Below, piece by piece: positions 34,584-43,163 of a DNA stretch of 64,000 nt. Each line of letters begins with the position of its first letter. Positions within the stretch are counted from its first letter, which is position 1. Position numbers and translations under genes: made by a program. A model generated the notes under the pieces. That model made no database searches, was not told the DNA's origin, and worked only from the letters and a program-made list of their open reading frames with translations. The DNA lies in assembly GCF_030582395.1 (NCBI RefSeq), contig NZ_CP104381.1, forward strand, positions 1,178,001 to 1,242,000, read 5' to 3'. The DNA comes from Ralstonia pickettii. Its GTDB lineage: Bacteria; Pseudomonadota; Gammaproteobacteria; Burkholderiales; Burkholderiaceae.

Positions 34584-35750
34584 CTAGCCAATGTCGGCGC
34601 TGCGGGTTGGCTGCGCAGCCTTGGCGGCGGGGCCAGTGCGGGAAAAGATGGCGCGCGCTGGCGGGACGGGTTGGGCTGTCGGCTTGATTTCGGGCAGCTT
34701 GATCTCGGGGGCACGAAACAACGGCGCCAGCAGGTCCAATTCCCGCTGGATGCAGTCGCGCAGCAGCCCCGCGTTCCACCACTCGACCTGCGGTAGGCTG
34801 TCGACGGCGCGCTTGAACTTCCGGCGGTCGGTCCTTTCGTCAAGGCGCTGCAGCGCGGCTGGGATGCCCTCGTACGCCGCCAAGCCGATGAACGTGCGGC
34901 CCAACGACGAATTGAAAGGGGCGCGATCGGGCGGAAGGTGCATGAGCTTGACGTCATCAAAGCAATCGGCCAGTTGCAGAAGCTGAGCAACCGGCAGTGC
35001 GGGCTTCGGGCGGCAGCGCACTTCCATGCGCCACAGCGGCTTGGGAACCTCGTTTTCAAGTTTCTTGACGACCAGATTCCATTTGCCCGGCGAGGTCAGC
35101 GCGGCCAGCATCTTCCCGGCGTGGGGGGCGAGATTATCCTTTAGGATTTTAGCGGCCTTGTCGTACACGACGACCTGACGATTGGAATCAGGAACGCCAA
35201 TATAGAGTGAACCCAGCACGCCATCGCCGTCAATGTTGCGCATGACATTTGAACCGCCACGCTTACCTTTTACGTGAACGAGCGTGCCTTCCAGGATATT
35301 AATGGAAAAGTCGACGTTGACGTCCAGGCGGGAAATGAGGGCCTGCGACAACAGGGCGGATGCGTCGTGACCGAACAGGAACTTGAAGAAGCTTAGAAGC
35401 TTTTCGACGGCGCCTTTCTTTTTGAGGAAGCGGTTCGGGTTGAAATCGCAAGCGAACGCGTACGGATTATCTACGCGGCCGGGCTGGCATTCAATCAGGA
35501 CAAATTCACCTGCCACGGTTACGGCGAGGCGGTTGGTGAAAGCCTTACCTTTTGCAGATTTGGGTTTCGCGTTGAGACGCTCCACCAGTTTGCTGAACTG
35601 CGCCACCATATTCTCTTGGCGCACGGCATCGAAGTGTTCCTTCTTGAGCACGATGCGAAGGTCATCGATGCCAATATCAACGACATGCTCCAAGGGGTAG
35701 TTTCTCTTCGGTTTGAGTTTTTCAGGCACTGCAGGTTTCGTAGTCTTCAT
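34584..35750 (-). CDS. Replication-initiator-like protein of the mobile element
   Basis: This 388-aa protein has blocks that recall rolling-circle initiators of the Rep_trans/RstA type: LISRLDVNVDFSI, GSLYIGVPDSNRQVVVYDKA and LWRMEVRCRP. These match in order the RLD..vDF, YIGS...vYdK and R.E.. motifs of that group. A catalytic tyrosine cannot be assigned with certainty; Y210 in VVVYDKA is one candidate. The C-terminal 60 residues are Pro/Ala-rich. It lies near the integrase and the AlpA-type gene. The assignment rests on motif order only. Confidence 0.5.
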   Translation of the reverse strand: MKTTKPAVPEKLKPKRNYPLEHVVDIGIDDLRIVLKKEHFDAVRQENMVAQFSKLVERLNAKPKSAKGKAFTNRLAVTVAGEFVLIECQPGRVDNPYAFACDFNPNRFLKKKGAVEKLLSFFKFLFGHDASALLSQALISRLDVNVDFSINILEGTLVHVKGKRGGSNVMRNIDGDGVLGSLYIGVPDSNRQVVVYDKAAKILKDNLAPHAGKMLAALTSPGKWNLVVKKLENEVPKPLWRMEVRCRPKPALPVAQLLQLADCFDDVKLMHLPPDRAPFNSSLGRTFIGLAAYEGIPAALQRLDERTDRRKFKRAVDSLPQVEWWNAGLLRDCIQRELDLLAPLFRAPEIKLPEIKPTAQPVPPARAIFSRTGPAAKAAQPTRSADIG

Positions 35751-36433
35751 AATCAGATCATGTCAGGTTAAGAAAAGGGGCAGCGTTATTCCTAAGGAAG
35801 GTCGGATAATAGAACGAGAGGCGGGCTCGTATCTTTACTGCGTGATCTGCGAGCGTTGCCAGTCGTCCGTGATCGGCGGTACGGGGTCATGGGGGAATGG
35901 ACAGTTGTCGGTTACATTGGTGTGCGCCTTAACAGAATGGTTAATTGGTTTGTCTTCGGTTACTGAACGGCTTCTTGATCTCTATTCATTTCCCCAACTC
36001 CTTGTAATTTCCTTCATCCGAGAGGGGGTTATTACAGTCGCGCCGCCAGGGGGGGCGCTTTTTGCAAGAATCCCTGTTTTTTTAGAGGGCTCCTGTGATG
36101 TGCAGGTGCATCTCTTGTGTTGTGCAGGCTCGAAACTGGCAAACTTTCCTCGCCCGATCACTTCAGCGCGGTGGGGATCGTTCTTTCGGCGGGAGCCCTG
36201 GTTTTTCCGCGGCTTCCCGCAAGATCGATGGCCTGCGGGGCGGCTGTCCTATGGTCAGCTTTCCGCGCTTCGTAGCGCTGAAGTGCAAGCCAGGAAAGTT
36301 CACATCCGATACGTGCCGTGGTGCACTTTCCTTGCTTCAGGTTCCGGCAGGGGCGAGGCCGGAAATCTGCTCCTCGCCCTCGGCAGGTAAAATCAGCGCG
36401 TACGGTGACGGGTGGTCATCCTTCGTGTCCGAC
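35751..36433. other. Intergenic upstream of initiator-like gene, partly AT-rich
   Basis: About 680 bases separate the initiator-like gene from the AlpA-type gene. The part around 35900-36060 is poorer in GC than the surroundings. The long plus-strand frames through this stretch have no recognisable domain. A replication origin or promoter region is possible. Confidence 0.35.
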
Positions 36434-36664
36434 TCAATGGTTATCGGTAGTGGTCGTGCGGCTGCTCAAGAACGCCTCTACGACCGAACGACGCCAACCG
36501 CGTGCTCGAGGACCCAGTTCGAGGGGCGGCGGGAAGCGGCCCGCCTTGATCCACGCGTGCAGCGTCGAGTTGCTGACGCCCACCTGCGCGAGAACAGTGC
36601 GGCGACGCCATATCGGGTCGGCGGGCGCTTGTTCCGTAGATTGGGGTTGGTTGGGTTTAGACAT
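36434..36664 (-). CDS. AlpA/MerR-like phage-type regulator
   Basis: The 76-aa protein has one winged-helix or HTH domain: WRRRTVLAQVGVSNSTLHAW, IKAGRFPPPLELG, RGWRRSVVEAFL. This is the AlpA (phage CP4-57 regulator) pattern, found next to P4-type integrases, where AlpA proteins activate integrase or excision genes. It reads divergently from the 271-aa gene and lies about 0.9 kb from the 3' end of the integrase gene. Confidence 0.85.
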   Translation of the reverse strand: MSKPNQPQSTEQAPADPIWRRRTVLAQVGVSNSTLHAWIKAGRFPPPLELGPRARGWRRSVVEAFLSSRTTTTDNH

Positions 36665-36724
36665 ATCGATCGATTACCTCCAGTTACGTGCGATGCGCTT
36701 CAGCGGAAGCACGTGACGAACTTT

Positions 36725-37540
36725 ATGGACGGCAATTCCGGCCGTACGCAAAGTTTCGGTTTGCAAACAGAAACTTTCCGCCTCGTATCGGACGTCAATG
36801 GAGTCAGCAGAATGGAAAAGAAGAACGGGACGGTGTTGGTGGCACCCTTGCCTCCGGCGGACATCGAGGAGGTGCGGAGGGCCGAGGTTAGAAGACGGGA
36901 AGAGCTAGAGCGGTTGGCGAAGCCGCGAGAAGATGTTGTGACCCACCTTAGGGTCGAGCGGCGGGATGCTTATCCGGTATCCGATGTACTGGACGCTATT
37001 ACGGAGAAAGTCTTATGTTCTCGTCCAGGTATCGCCGCTGATACCGTGCGCACCACCGAGCTTTGGAAGGAGACCTGGAATTGCCACGCCAAGATTATGT
37101 TGGCGCAGTTCGCTTTGAATCGAATTGAGGCGACAAAGATTGCTGGCGGTGTTCGTGTGCGCGTGGATGATGGATGGCCAATTAATGGTCTTGCCGAGCT
37201 TTCAATTAATTACTCGGGCTATGAGAGTTTTGCCCGCGCTGTCGGTGTTGGGTTTGAGGGGCAACAAAAAGAAGGCATCAGACAAGACCTGCGCGAAAAT
37301 CTGATCCAAGTAATCGGTGGTCTGTACTTGCTCGCGGCGCAGGGGAAAGACAAAGGGCAGGTTCGAGGGATTGTCTCAAATGTACAGCGTAAGATCGAGA
37401 ATATAACCAAGCATGCTATTACCGATGCGACCATCAGAAAGTACATTGGGGAAGCAAAAAAGCGAGGCTTCAAGTTAGCAGATGCTGGTTTGGATGATGA
37501 AGGGAGCCTTGATGGCCAGTCAGATAGCGTTGCTGACTAA
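36725..37540 (+). CDS. Unknown 271-aa element protein
   Basis: The protein is largely helical and charged. The N-terminal part (PPADIEEVRRAEVRRREELE) looks like a coiled coil. The central part has LWKETWNCHAKIMLAQFALN and VRVRVDDGWPINGLAELSIN, and the C-terminal part IVSNVQRKIENITKHAITDA, TIRKYIGEAKKRGFKLADAG. No catalytic motif or membrane segment is seen. The start could be ATG 36725 or 36812. It overlaps the convergent integrase gene by four bases. Its place next to the mobility genes suggests a plasmid- or phage-type maintenance role, but nothing supports a specific one. Confidence 0.6.
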   Translation: MDGNSGRTQSFGLQTETFRLVSDVNGVSRMEKKNGTVLVAPLPPADIEEVRRAEVRRREELERLAKPREDVVTHLRVERRDAYPVSDVLDAITEKVLCSRPGIAADTVRTTELWKETWNCHAKIMLAQFALNRIEATKIAGGVRVRVDDGWPINGLAELSINYSGYESFARAVGVGFEGQQKEGIRQDLRENLIQVIGGLYLLAAQGKDKGQVRGIVSNVQRKIENITKHAITDATIRKYIGEAKKRGFKLADAGLDDEGSLDGQSDSVAD

Positions 37541-38733
37541 TCGATTCCATCGGCGTACTCGGCCCAGTCCTGCATCAGCGCTGCCCGCTTCTGGAACAGA
37601 TCACCGCGCGCATATGCGGCTTCGGCCTTGTCTTTGATGCCATGGGCGAGCGCGGCTTCGCAGACCTCGCGTGGGTAGTGAGTAGTCTCGCCAGCCCAGT
37701 CGCGGAACGTCGACCGGAAGCCATGGGCTGTGATGTCTGGGCGGCCCATCCGTTTAAGCAACTGCAACATCGCCATGTTCGATAGCGGTTTGCCATAGCG
37801 GATGCCCGGGAAAACGAACTTGTTCTCCTGTAGTTCTTGTTGGGCCTTGATGATCTCGACGGCGCGTGGCGATAGCGGCACTCGGTGCTCTTTGCCCATC
37901 TTCATGCGGCCGGCGGGAATGACCCAAAGTGCGCCGTCGAGATCGAACTCATCCCACGTCGCGCCGATGACTTCGTTGGTCCGGGTGGCGGTCAAGATCA
38001 GGAATTCCAGCGCGCGGGCGGCGACACCTTCTTCGATTCGCAGAGTCTTCACGAATTCGGCCAGTTCAGTGTAGGGCAGCGCGGGATGGTGCTTGACCTT
38101 CTGGACGCGCGAGCGTTTGGGCAGCAGCGTGTCCAAGTGGCCTTTGAGTCGTGCCGGGTTGTCTCCGGCGCGATAGCCCCGGACCGTGGCCCAGTCCAGC
38201 ACTGATTCGATGCGGCCGCGAAGCCGAGATGCGGTTTCAGTCTTAGTGGTCCAGATGGGTTCAAGCACGTTCATGATCCGCGCCGTATCAATGGCCGATA
38301 CCGGCAGCGAATCAAAGACCGGATACGCGTAGGTCTTCAGCGTGTTTGTCCATTGGTCCGCGTGCTTCTCGTTCTTCCAGCCCGCTCGATGTGCCTCTAT
38401 ATATAGAGTGGCGCACTGCTCAAAAGTCTTGTCGTTCGCGGCGGCCACTTTCTTGGCGGTACGTGCGGCGTTGCGCGTGTCGATCGGATCGACGCCATCC
38501 AGCAGAAGGCGGCGGCAGTCCAGGGCGCGGGTTCGTGCTTCCGCTAAGCTGATCGTATGGAGCGGCCCGAGTCCCATGCCGCGCGCTTTGCCGTCCAACA
38601 TGTAGCGAAACAGCCAGGACTTGACGCCCGCTTTGGTGATCTGGAGATAGAGACCGCCGCCGTCGGCGTACAAGCCGGGTTTGGTGGTCTTGGCGACTTT
38701 CATTGGGTTCAGTCGGTTGATGGCTCTGGGCAT
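37537..38733 (-). CDS. int: P4-type tyrosine integrase
   Basis: This 398-aa site-specific recombinase has an N-terminal DUF4102 arm-binding domain (KPGLYADGGGLYLQITKAGV, MGLGPLHTISLAEARTRALD) and a core-binding domain (about 95-185). The catalytic domain has ILTATRTNEVIGATWDEFDL (Arg I), HGFRSTFRDWAGE (His-x-x-Arg) and HGIKDKAEAAYARGD (His and nucleophile Tyr). ATG 38733 is preferred to TTG 38760. The arm-type repeats at 38740-38763 lie immediately upstream, over the probable promoter, so the integrase may regulate itself. The right att core is 148 bases upstream of the start. Confidence 0.95.
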   Translation of the reverse strand: MPRAINRLNPMKVAKTTKPGLYADGGGLYLQITKAGVKSWLFRYMLDGKARGMGLGPLHTISLAEARTRALDCRRLLLDGVDPIDTRNAARTAKKVAAANDKTFEQCATLYIEAHRAGWKNEKHADQWTNTLKTYAYPVFDSLPVSAIDTARIMNVLEPIWTTKTETASRLRGRIESVLDWATVRGYRAGDNPARLKGHLDTLLPKRSRVQKVKHHPALPYTELAEFVKTLRIEEGVAARALEFLILTATRTNEVIGATWDEFDLDGALWVIPAGRMKMGKEHRVPLSPRAVEIIKAQQELQENKFVFPGIRYGKPLSNMAMLQLLKRMGRPDITAHGFRSTFRDWAGETTHYPREVCEAALAHGIKDKAEAAYARGDLFQKRAALMQDWAEYADGID

Positions 38734-38739
38734 GGTTTT

Positions 38740-38763
38740 GACTCGCAAATCGACTATCAAATC
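38740..38763 (+). repeat. Candidate integrase arm sites, right end (two 12-bp tandem repeats)
   Basis: GACTCGCAAATC (38740-38751) is followed directly by GACTATCAAATC (38752-38763). The second is identical to the first left-end repeat (821-832). The pair also covers the region just upstream of the integrase start. Confidence 0.6.
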
Positions 38764-38880
38764 ATGCTCGGATTGTACCGCATGCTGCTGAACGTCAATG
38801 AAGTAGGAGCGCCGCAGTTCCTAATGTCTACAAGGGGTTGTTGGATTTCTTGGGATTTTTTTGATCGCCAAGCCGGCGGA

Positions 38881-38895
38881 CTCCGTCTCCGCCAG
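38881..38895 (+). repeat. attR core (direct repeat copy 2)
   Basis: CTCCGTCTCCGCCAG is identical to the tRNA-Ser 3' end at 753-767 but lies without a tRNA, marking the right border of the island. Confidence 0.85.
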
Positions 38896-38976
38896 TTTGG
38901 CGCTTCTCGCGGGAAGCGCACATAACAGGCGGATGCGAGTCGAGCTGACGTGACGGCTCGCATTGCACTGCACGTC

Positions 38977-39013
38977 AAAAAGCCCGCATGGTTTGCGCCA
39001 TGCGGGCTTTTTC
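38977..39013. terminator. Bidirectional terminator beside fabI
   Basis: AAAAAGCCCGCATGG and CCATGCGGGCTTTTT form a long stem with A and T tracts. It lies outside the island, 77 bases after the fabI stop on its strand. Confidence 0.9.
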
Positions 39014-39089
39014 TTTGTCTGCTGCTTTGTGGGTCTCGCAGACTGACATGCGCGCTCCATCTGAAGATGGCGCGCGCATCATCAATGCA

Positions 39090-39884
39090 TCAGCCTTGAC
39101 CGACGCTCTCCGGCACGCCTGCGGTCACGTTGAAGCCGCAGTCGACGTAGGTGATCTCGCCGGTCACGCCGCTGGCAAGGTCCGACAGCAGGAACGCAGC
39201 CACATTGCCGACTTCTTCGATCGTGACGTTACGGCGCAGCGGGGCGACGTCTTCCATGTACTTCAGCAGCTTGCCGAAATCCTTGATACCAGAGGCGGCG
39301 AGCGTCTTGATCGGGCCAGCCGAAATACCGTTGGCACGAATGCCCTTCGGCCCCAGCGCGCCGGCCAGGTAGCGCACGCCGGCTTCCAACGACGCCTTGG
39401 CCAAGCCCATCGTGTTGTAGTTCGGGACGATGCGCTCAGCACCCAGGTACGTCAGGGCGAGCAGCGAAGCATTGGGGGACAGCATCGGCAGTGCGGCCTT
39501 TGCCAGCGCCGGGAAGCTGTACGCCGAGATGTCGTGCGCGATGCGGAACGACTCGCGCGACAGGCCATCGATGAAGTTGCCGGCGATCGCTTCGCGCGGT
39601 GCAAAGCCGATCGAGTGGACCAGGCCGTCGAAGTGGCCCCAGTGCTGGCCGAGGTCTTCGAACACTTTGGCGATCTGCTCATCGCTGCTGACATCGCAGT
39701 CGAACACCAGCTTGCTGTCGAACTCGGTGGCGAATTCAGTGATGCGGTCCTTGAAGCGTTCGCCGACGTAGGTGAACGCCAGTTCCGCGCCTTCGCGCTT
39801 GCAGGCATTGGCGATGCCGTAGGCAATCGAGCGGTTGGACAGAAGGCCGGTAATCAGAATGCGCTTGCCAGCGAGGAATCCCAT
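39090..39884 (-). CDS. fabI: Enoyl-[acyl-carrier-protein] reductase I (NADH)
   Basis: This 264-aa enzyme reduces trans-2-enoyl-ACP in the last step of the fatty acid elongation cycle. [20 protein letters not shown] is the FabI dinucleotide motif. [20 protein letters not shown] carries the catalytic Tyr and Lys (Y-x6-K), and [14 protein letters not shown] follows. The length matches FabI. GGAGAAACC precedes ATG 39884. It is core chromosome and lies directly outside the right border of the island. Confidence 0.96.
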   Translation of the reverse strand: MGFLAGKRILITGLLSNRSIAYGIANACKREGAELAFTYVGERFKDRITEFATEFDSKLVFDCDVSSDEQIAKVFEDLGQHWGHFDGLVHSIGFAPREAIAGNFIDGLSRESFRIAHDISAYSFPALAKAALPMLSPNASLLALTYLGAERIVPNYNTMGLAKASLEAGVRYLAGALGPKGIRANGISAGPIKTLAASGIKDFGKLLKYMEDVAPLRRNVTIEEVGNVAAFLLSDLASGVTGEITYVDCGFNVTAGVPESVGQG

Positions 39885-40193
39885 GGTTTCTCCGTACAAA
39901 TGTGGGGCAACGTCGCGCCCGTATGTTGCTGTGGTCACTCGTCACTGCGGCTGCGCAGCGGCGGCATCCGGGGCACGAGGCAATTAGGTGGGCGCGATCA
40001 TACCGGAAAGCGCGGGGCGCCTGCCCATTTGCGCGGTGCCGCACAATCCCTGCCGGCCTTGTCAATGCGGGACGATCCCCGGCCCTGAATTGGCTGAATT
40101 GCCACCTGGGGGCGTTAGAATCATCGAAAACAGTTTTTCAGACAGCGATCAATCGGATCAACGCATGCAAGGACTTTGGGGGCAAGGGGCGCA
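39885..40193. other. Divergent promoter region between fabI and yejA
   Basis: About 310 bases separate the two start codons. A TAGAAT-like -10 lies near 40118 for the plus direction. No other gene or RNA is evident. Confidence 0.4.
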
Positions 40194-42080
40194 ATGAGCG
40201 TGCGCGTTGCGACACACAAGCGATTCATGGCGCTGTTCAGCCTGCTGGGGGCGATCTGCGCGACTCCCGTGTGGGCGGCACACGGCTACGCCGAATATGG
40301 CGACCTCAAGTATCCCGCCGGTTTCTCCAACTTCGGCTATCTGAACCCGAAGGCGCCCATCGGCGGCATGCTGCTGCTCGGCAATCCAGACCGCCGCACG
40401 AGCTTCGACAAGTTCAATCCGTTCACGATCAAGGGGACGTCGGCGCCGGGGCTGAATCAGTTGGTCTTCGAAAGCCTGCTCATCACAAGCTGGGATGAAA
40501 CCGCCAGTGGCTATGGCCTGCTTGCGGACGACGTGGCGGTCGCACCTGACGAACTTTCGGTCACGTTCCATATCAACCCGCGCGCGCGCTTTTCCAATGG
40601 CGATCGCGTGCGCGCATCGGACGTCAAATACTCGTATGACATGCTGATGGGCAAGGGCGCGAGCCCGGCCTATCGCAGCATGACCGCGGATGTGGCCAAG
40701 GTGACCGTGGTGGACGCCAGCACCATCCGGTATGACTTCAAGCGCAAGAACAAGGAGCTGCCGCTCATCGTCGGCGGGCTGCCGGTGTTCTCGCCCAAGT
40801 GGGGCAAGGGCCGCGGCAAACCCGACGACCCGGATGGCGGCAAGGATGTCGCATTCGACAAACTCACCTTCCAGGATCCCGTTGCCAGCGGGCCGTATGT
40901 GGTCGAGCGCTTTGATCCGTCGCGCGGCATCACCTTTCGGCGCAATCCCGACTATTGGGGACGCGACTTGAATGTTCGCCGGGGGTCATTCAACTTCGAG
41001 CGTATCCAGTACAAGCTCTACAAGGACGAAACTGCCCGCCTGGAAGCCTTCAAGGCCGGCGAGTACGACGCCATGGTGGAGTACCGCGCCAAGAACTGGG
41101 CCAAGAGCTACGTCGGCGTGAAGTTCCGCAGCGGCGAGCTGATCAAGAGCGAATTCCCGCATCGCAACGGTGCCGGCATGCAGGGCTTTGTGATGAATCT
41201 GCGGCGGCCTCTGTTCCAGGACCTTCGCGTGCGCAAGGCCCTGGCGTTGGCGCTCGATTTCGAATGGCTCAATCGACAGCTCTTCTACGGTGCATATCGC
41301 CGGCTCGACAGCTACTTCGCCAATAGCGAGCTGGCCGCGTCGGATTCGCTGACGGGCACGCCCAGCAAGGGTGAGCTGACGTTGCTGGAGCCGCTGCGCG
41401 GCAAGCTCGACCCCGAAGTGTTTGGCGTGCTGTCCGCCCCGCCTTCGACGGATCCCCCCAGCTCGCTGCGGGACAACCTGCGGCAGGCGCGTCGCCTGCT
41501 GGCCCAGGCCGGCTGGACGTACACGGACGGCGCGCTGCGCAACAGCAAGGGTGAGCCGTTCGTCTTCGAGATGCTCGATGACGGGGGCGCCATGAGCCGC
41601 GTCATGGCGGCGTATGCGCGCAACCTCGAGAAGCTGGGCATCCAGGTCAACCAGCGCATGACCGATTTCGCGCTTTACCAGAAGCGGTTGGAAGAGTTCG
41701 ATTTCGACATGATCTCGCTGCGCTTTCCCGATTCGCAAAGCCCGGGCAATGAGCTAAAGGACCGCTTCGGCTCTGCGGCGGCTGACGAGGCAGGCTCGGA
41801 CAATGTGATCGGCCTGAAATCACCTGCCGTGGACGCATTGATCGACGATGTGCTGCGCGCTGACAACCGCGACGAGCTGATCACCGCCTCGCGGGCGCTC
41901 GACCGCGTGTTGATGCAAGGCTGCTATGTGATTCCGCACTGGTATTCGGCTTTGCACCGCGTGGCCTACAACAAGAACCTGATGTACCCGGATCGTTTGC
42001 CGTATTACTACTCGGCCGAGGCCTGGGTGCTGACGGCCTGGTGGCGGATGCCGGAATCCCCCCAATCGGCTGCTAAATGA
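40194..42080 (+). CDS. yejA: Oligopeptide ABC transporter, substrate-binding protein (YejA-like)
   Basis: This 628-aa periplasmic binding protein (SBP family 5) has signal peptide FMALFSLLGAICATPVWAAH. Domain features are FDKFNPFTIKGTSAPGLNQL, VSFHINP-like VTFHINPRARFSNGDRVRAS and RYDFKRKNKELPLIVGGLPV. YejA-type proteins carry peptides including microcin C. The four-gene order yejA-yejB-yejE-yejF is conserved. ATG 40194 is used because it starts directly before the signal peptide. Confidence 0.93.
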   Translation: MSVRVATHKRFMALFSLLGAICATPVWAAHGYAEYGDLKYPAGFSNFGYLNPKAPIGGMLLLGNPDRRTSFDKFNPFTIKGTSAPGLNQLVFESLLITSWDETASGYGLLADDVAVAPDELSVTFHINPRARFSNGDRVRASDVKYSYDMLMGKGASPAYRSMTADVAKVTVVDASTIRYDFKRKNKELPLIVGGLPVFSPKWGKGRGKPDDPDGGKDVAFDKLTFQDPVASGPYVVERFDPSRGITFRRNPDYWGRDLNVRRGSFNFERIQYKLYKDETARLEAFKAGEYDAMVEYRAKNWAKSYVGVKFRSGELIKSEFPHRNGAGMQGFVMNLRRPLFQDLRVRKALALALDFEWLNRQLFYGAYRRLDSYFANSELAASDSLTGTPSKGELTLLEPLRGKLDPEVFGVLSAPPSTDPPSSLRDNLRQARRLLAQAGWTYTDGALRNSKGEPFVFEMLDDGGAMSRVMAAYARNLEKLGIQVNQRMTDFALYQKRLEEFDFDMISLRFPDSQSPGNELKDRFGSAAADEAGSDNVIGLKSPAVDALIDDVLRADNRDELITASRALDRVLMQGCYVIPHWYSALHRVAYNKNLMYPDRLPYYYSAEAWVLTAWWRMPESPQSAAK

Positions 42081-42096
42081 CCGCATCGGTGACACC

Positions 42097-43149
42097 ATGT
42101 TCGCGTACCTGATCAAACGGTTGCTGCTCCTGATCCCGACGCTGATCGGCGTTGTTACGCTCACGTTTGTCGTGATCCAGTTCGTGCCCGGTGGTCCGGT
42201 CGAACAGATGATGATGGAGATGAAGGGGCGGGGCGGTGGCGGCGAGGCCAGCGGTGGCGGCGCCTTCGACTATCGCGGGCGTCGGGGCGTCGACGCCGAG
42301 AAGATCAAGGAAATCCGCGCCTTGTATGGTTTCGACAAAAGCCCCGTCGAACGTTACTTCCTGATGCTTGGCCGTTTTGCACGCTTCGACCTGGGTGAAA
42401 GCTATTTCCAGCACCGCAGCGTGTGGGATCTCATCAAGTCGAAATTGCCGGTATCGATTTCGATCGGCTTGTGGACATTCTTTCTCACATATCTCATAGC
42501 CGTGCCGCTCGGCATTGCGAAGGCGGTGCGCGCAGGCAGCCGGTTCGATCTTGTGACCAGCATCATCGTGCTGGTCGGTTACGCCATCCCGGGCTTTGTG
42601 CTGGGGGTGTTGCTGCTGGTGCTGTTTGGTGGGGGCACATTCTTCCAGTGGTTCCCGATCCGCGGCATCACGTCCGACAACTGGGATCAGCTTGGCCTGC
42701 TCGGCAAGATCACGGATTACCTTTGGCACATCACGCTGCCCGTCATGGCGTCGGTGGTGGGCAGTTTTGCCGTCATCACCATGCTGACGAAGAACGCGTT
42801 CCTGGAGGAAATCCGCAAGCAGTACGTGCTGACCGCGCGTAGCAAGGGCCTGTCGGAGCGGCGCGTGCTGTGGAAGCACATCTTCCGCAACGCGTTACTG
42901 CCGCTGGTGACGGGCTTCCCGTCGGCATTCATTGGTGCGTTCTTTACGGGTTCGCTGCTGATCGAGCAACTGTTCTCGCTCGACGGCATGGGGCTGCTCT
43001 CGTATGAGGCCGTGATGCGACGCGATTATCCGGTCGTGCTCGGCACGCTTTACCTGTTCACGCTGATTGGGCTGGCTGCGCGGTTGATTTCCGACGTGTG
43101 CTACGTGCTGGTCGATCCGCGTATCCATTTTGGCTCGGTTGGGCGATAG
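42097..43149 (+). CDS. yejB: Peptide ABC transporter permease (YejB-like)
   Basis: This 350-aa inner-membrane permease of the DppB type has a first helix at FAYLIKRLLLLIPTLIGVV, a Gly-rich loop (KGRGGGGEASGGGAFDYRGR) and the EAA motif YVLTARSKGLSERRVLWKHI that contacts the ATPase. It lies 16 bases after yejA. Confidence 0.94.
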   Translation: MFAYLIKRLLLLIPTLIGVVTLTFVVIQFVPGGPVEQMMMEMKGRGGGGEASGGGAFDYRGRRGVDAEKIKEIRALYGFDKSPVERYFLMLGRFARFDLGESYFQHRSVWDLIKSKLPVSISIGLWTFFLTYLIAVPLGIAKAVRAGSRFDLVTSIIVLVGYAIPGFVLGVLLLVLFGGGTFFQWFPIRGITSDNWDQLGLLGKITDYLWHITLPVMASVVGSFAVITMLTKNAFLEEIRKQYVLTARSKGLSERRVLWKHIFRNALLPLVTGFPSAFIGAFFTGSLLIEQLFSLDGMGLLSYEAVMRRDYPVVLGTLYLFTLIGLAARLISDVCYVLVDPRIHFGSVGR

Positions 43150-43163
43150 GTGGGCCAGCAACC

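Larger units (their letters stand above)
753..38895. mobile_element. 38.1-kb genomic island integrated in tRNA-Ser(GCT)
   Basis: The island is bounded by a 15-bp direct repeat, CTCCGTCTCCGCCAG, at 753-767 (tRNA 3' end) and 38881-38895. A P4-type tyrosine integrase lies just inside the right repeat, and paired 12-bp tandem repeats lie inside both ends. Core genes lysC and fabI flank it. Cargo covers regulation, signalling, a glycolipid-like cluster, ion transport and degraded IS material. The element carries an initiator-like gene and an AlpA-type regulator but no visible conjugation genes, so transfer would need a helper. It may be composite, because IS scars interrupt it at 4.4-5.6 kb and 31.4-32.8 kb. 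Confidence 0.85.
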
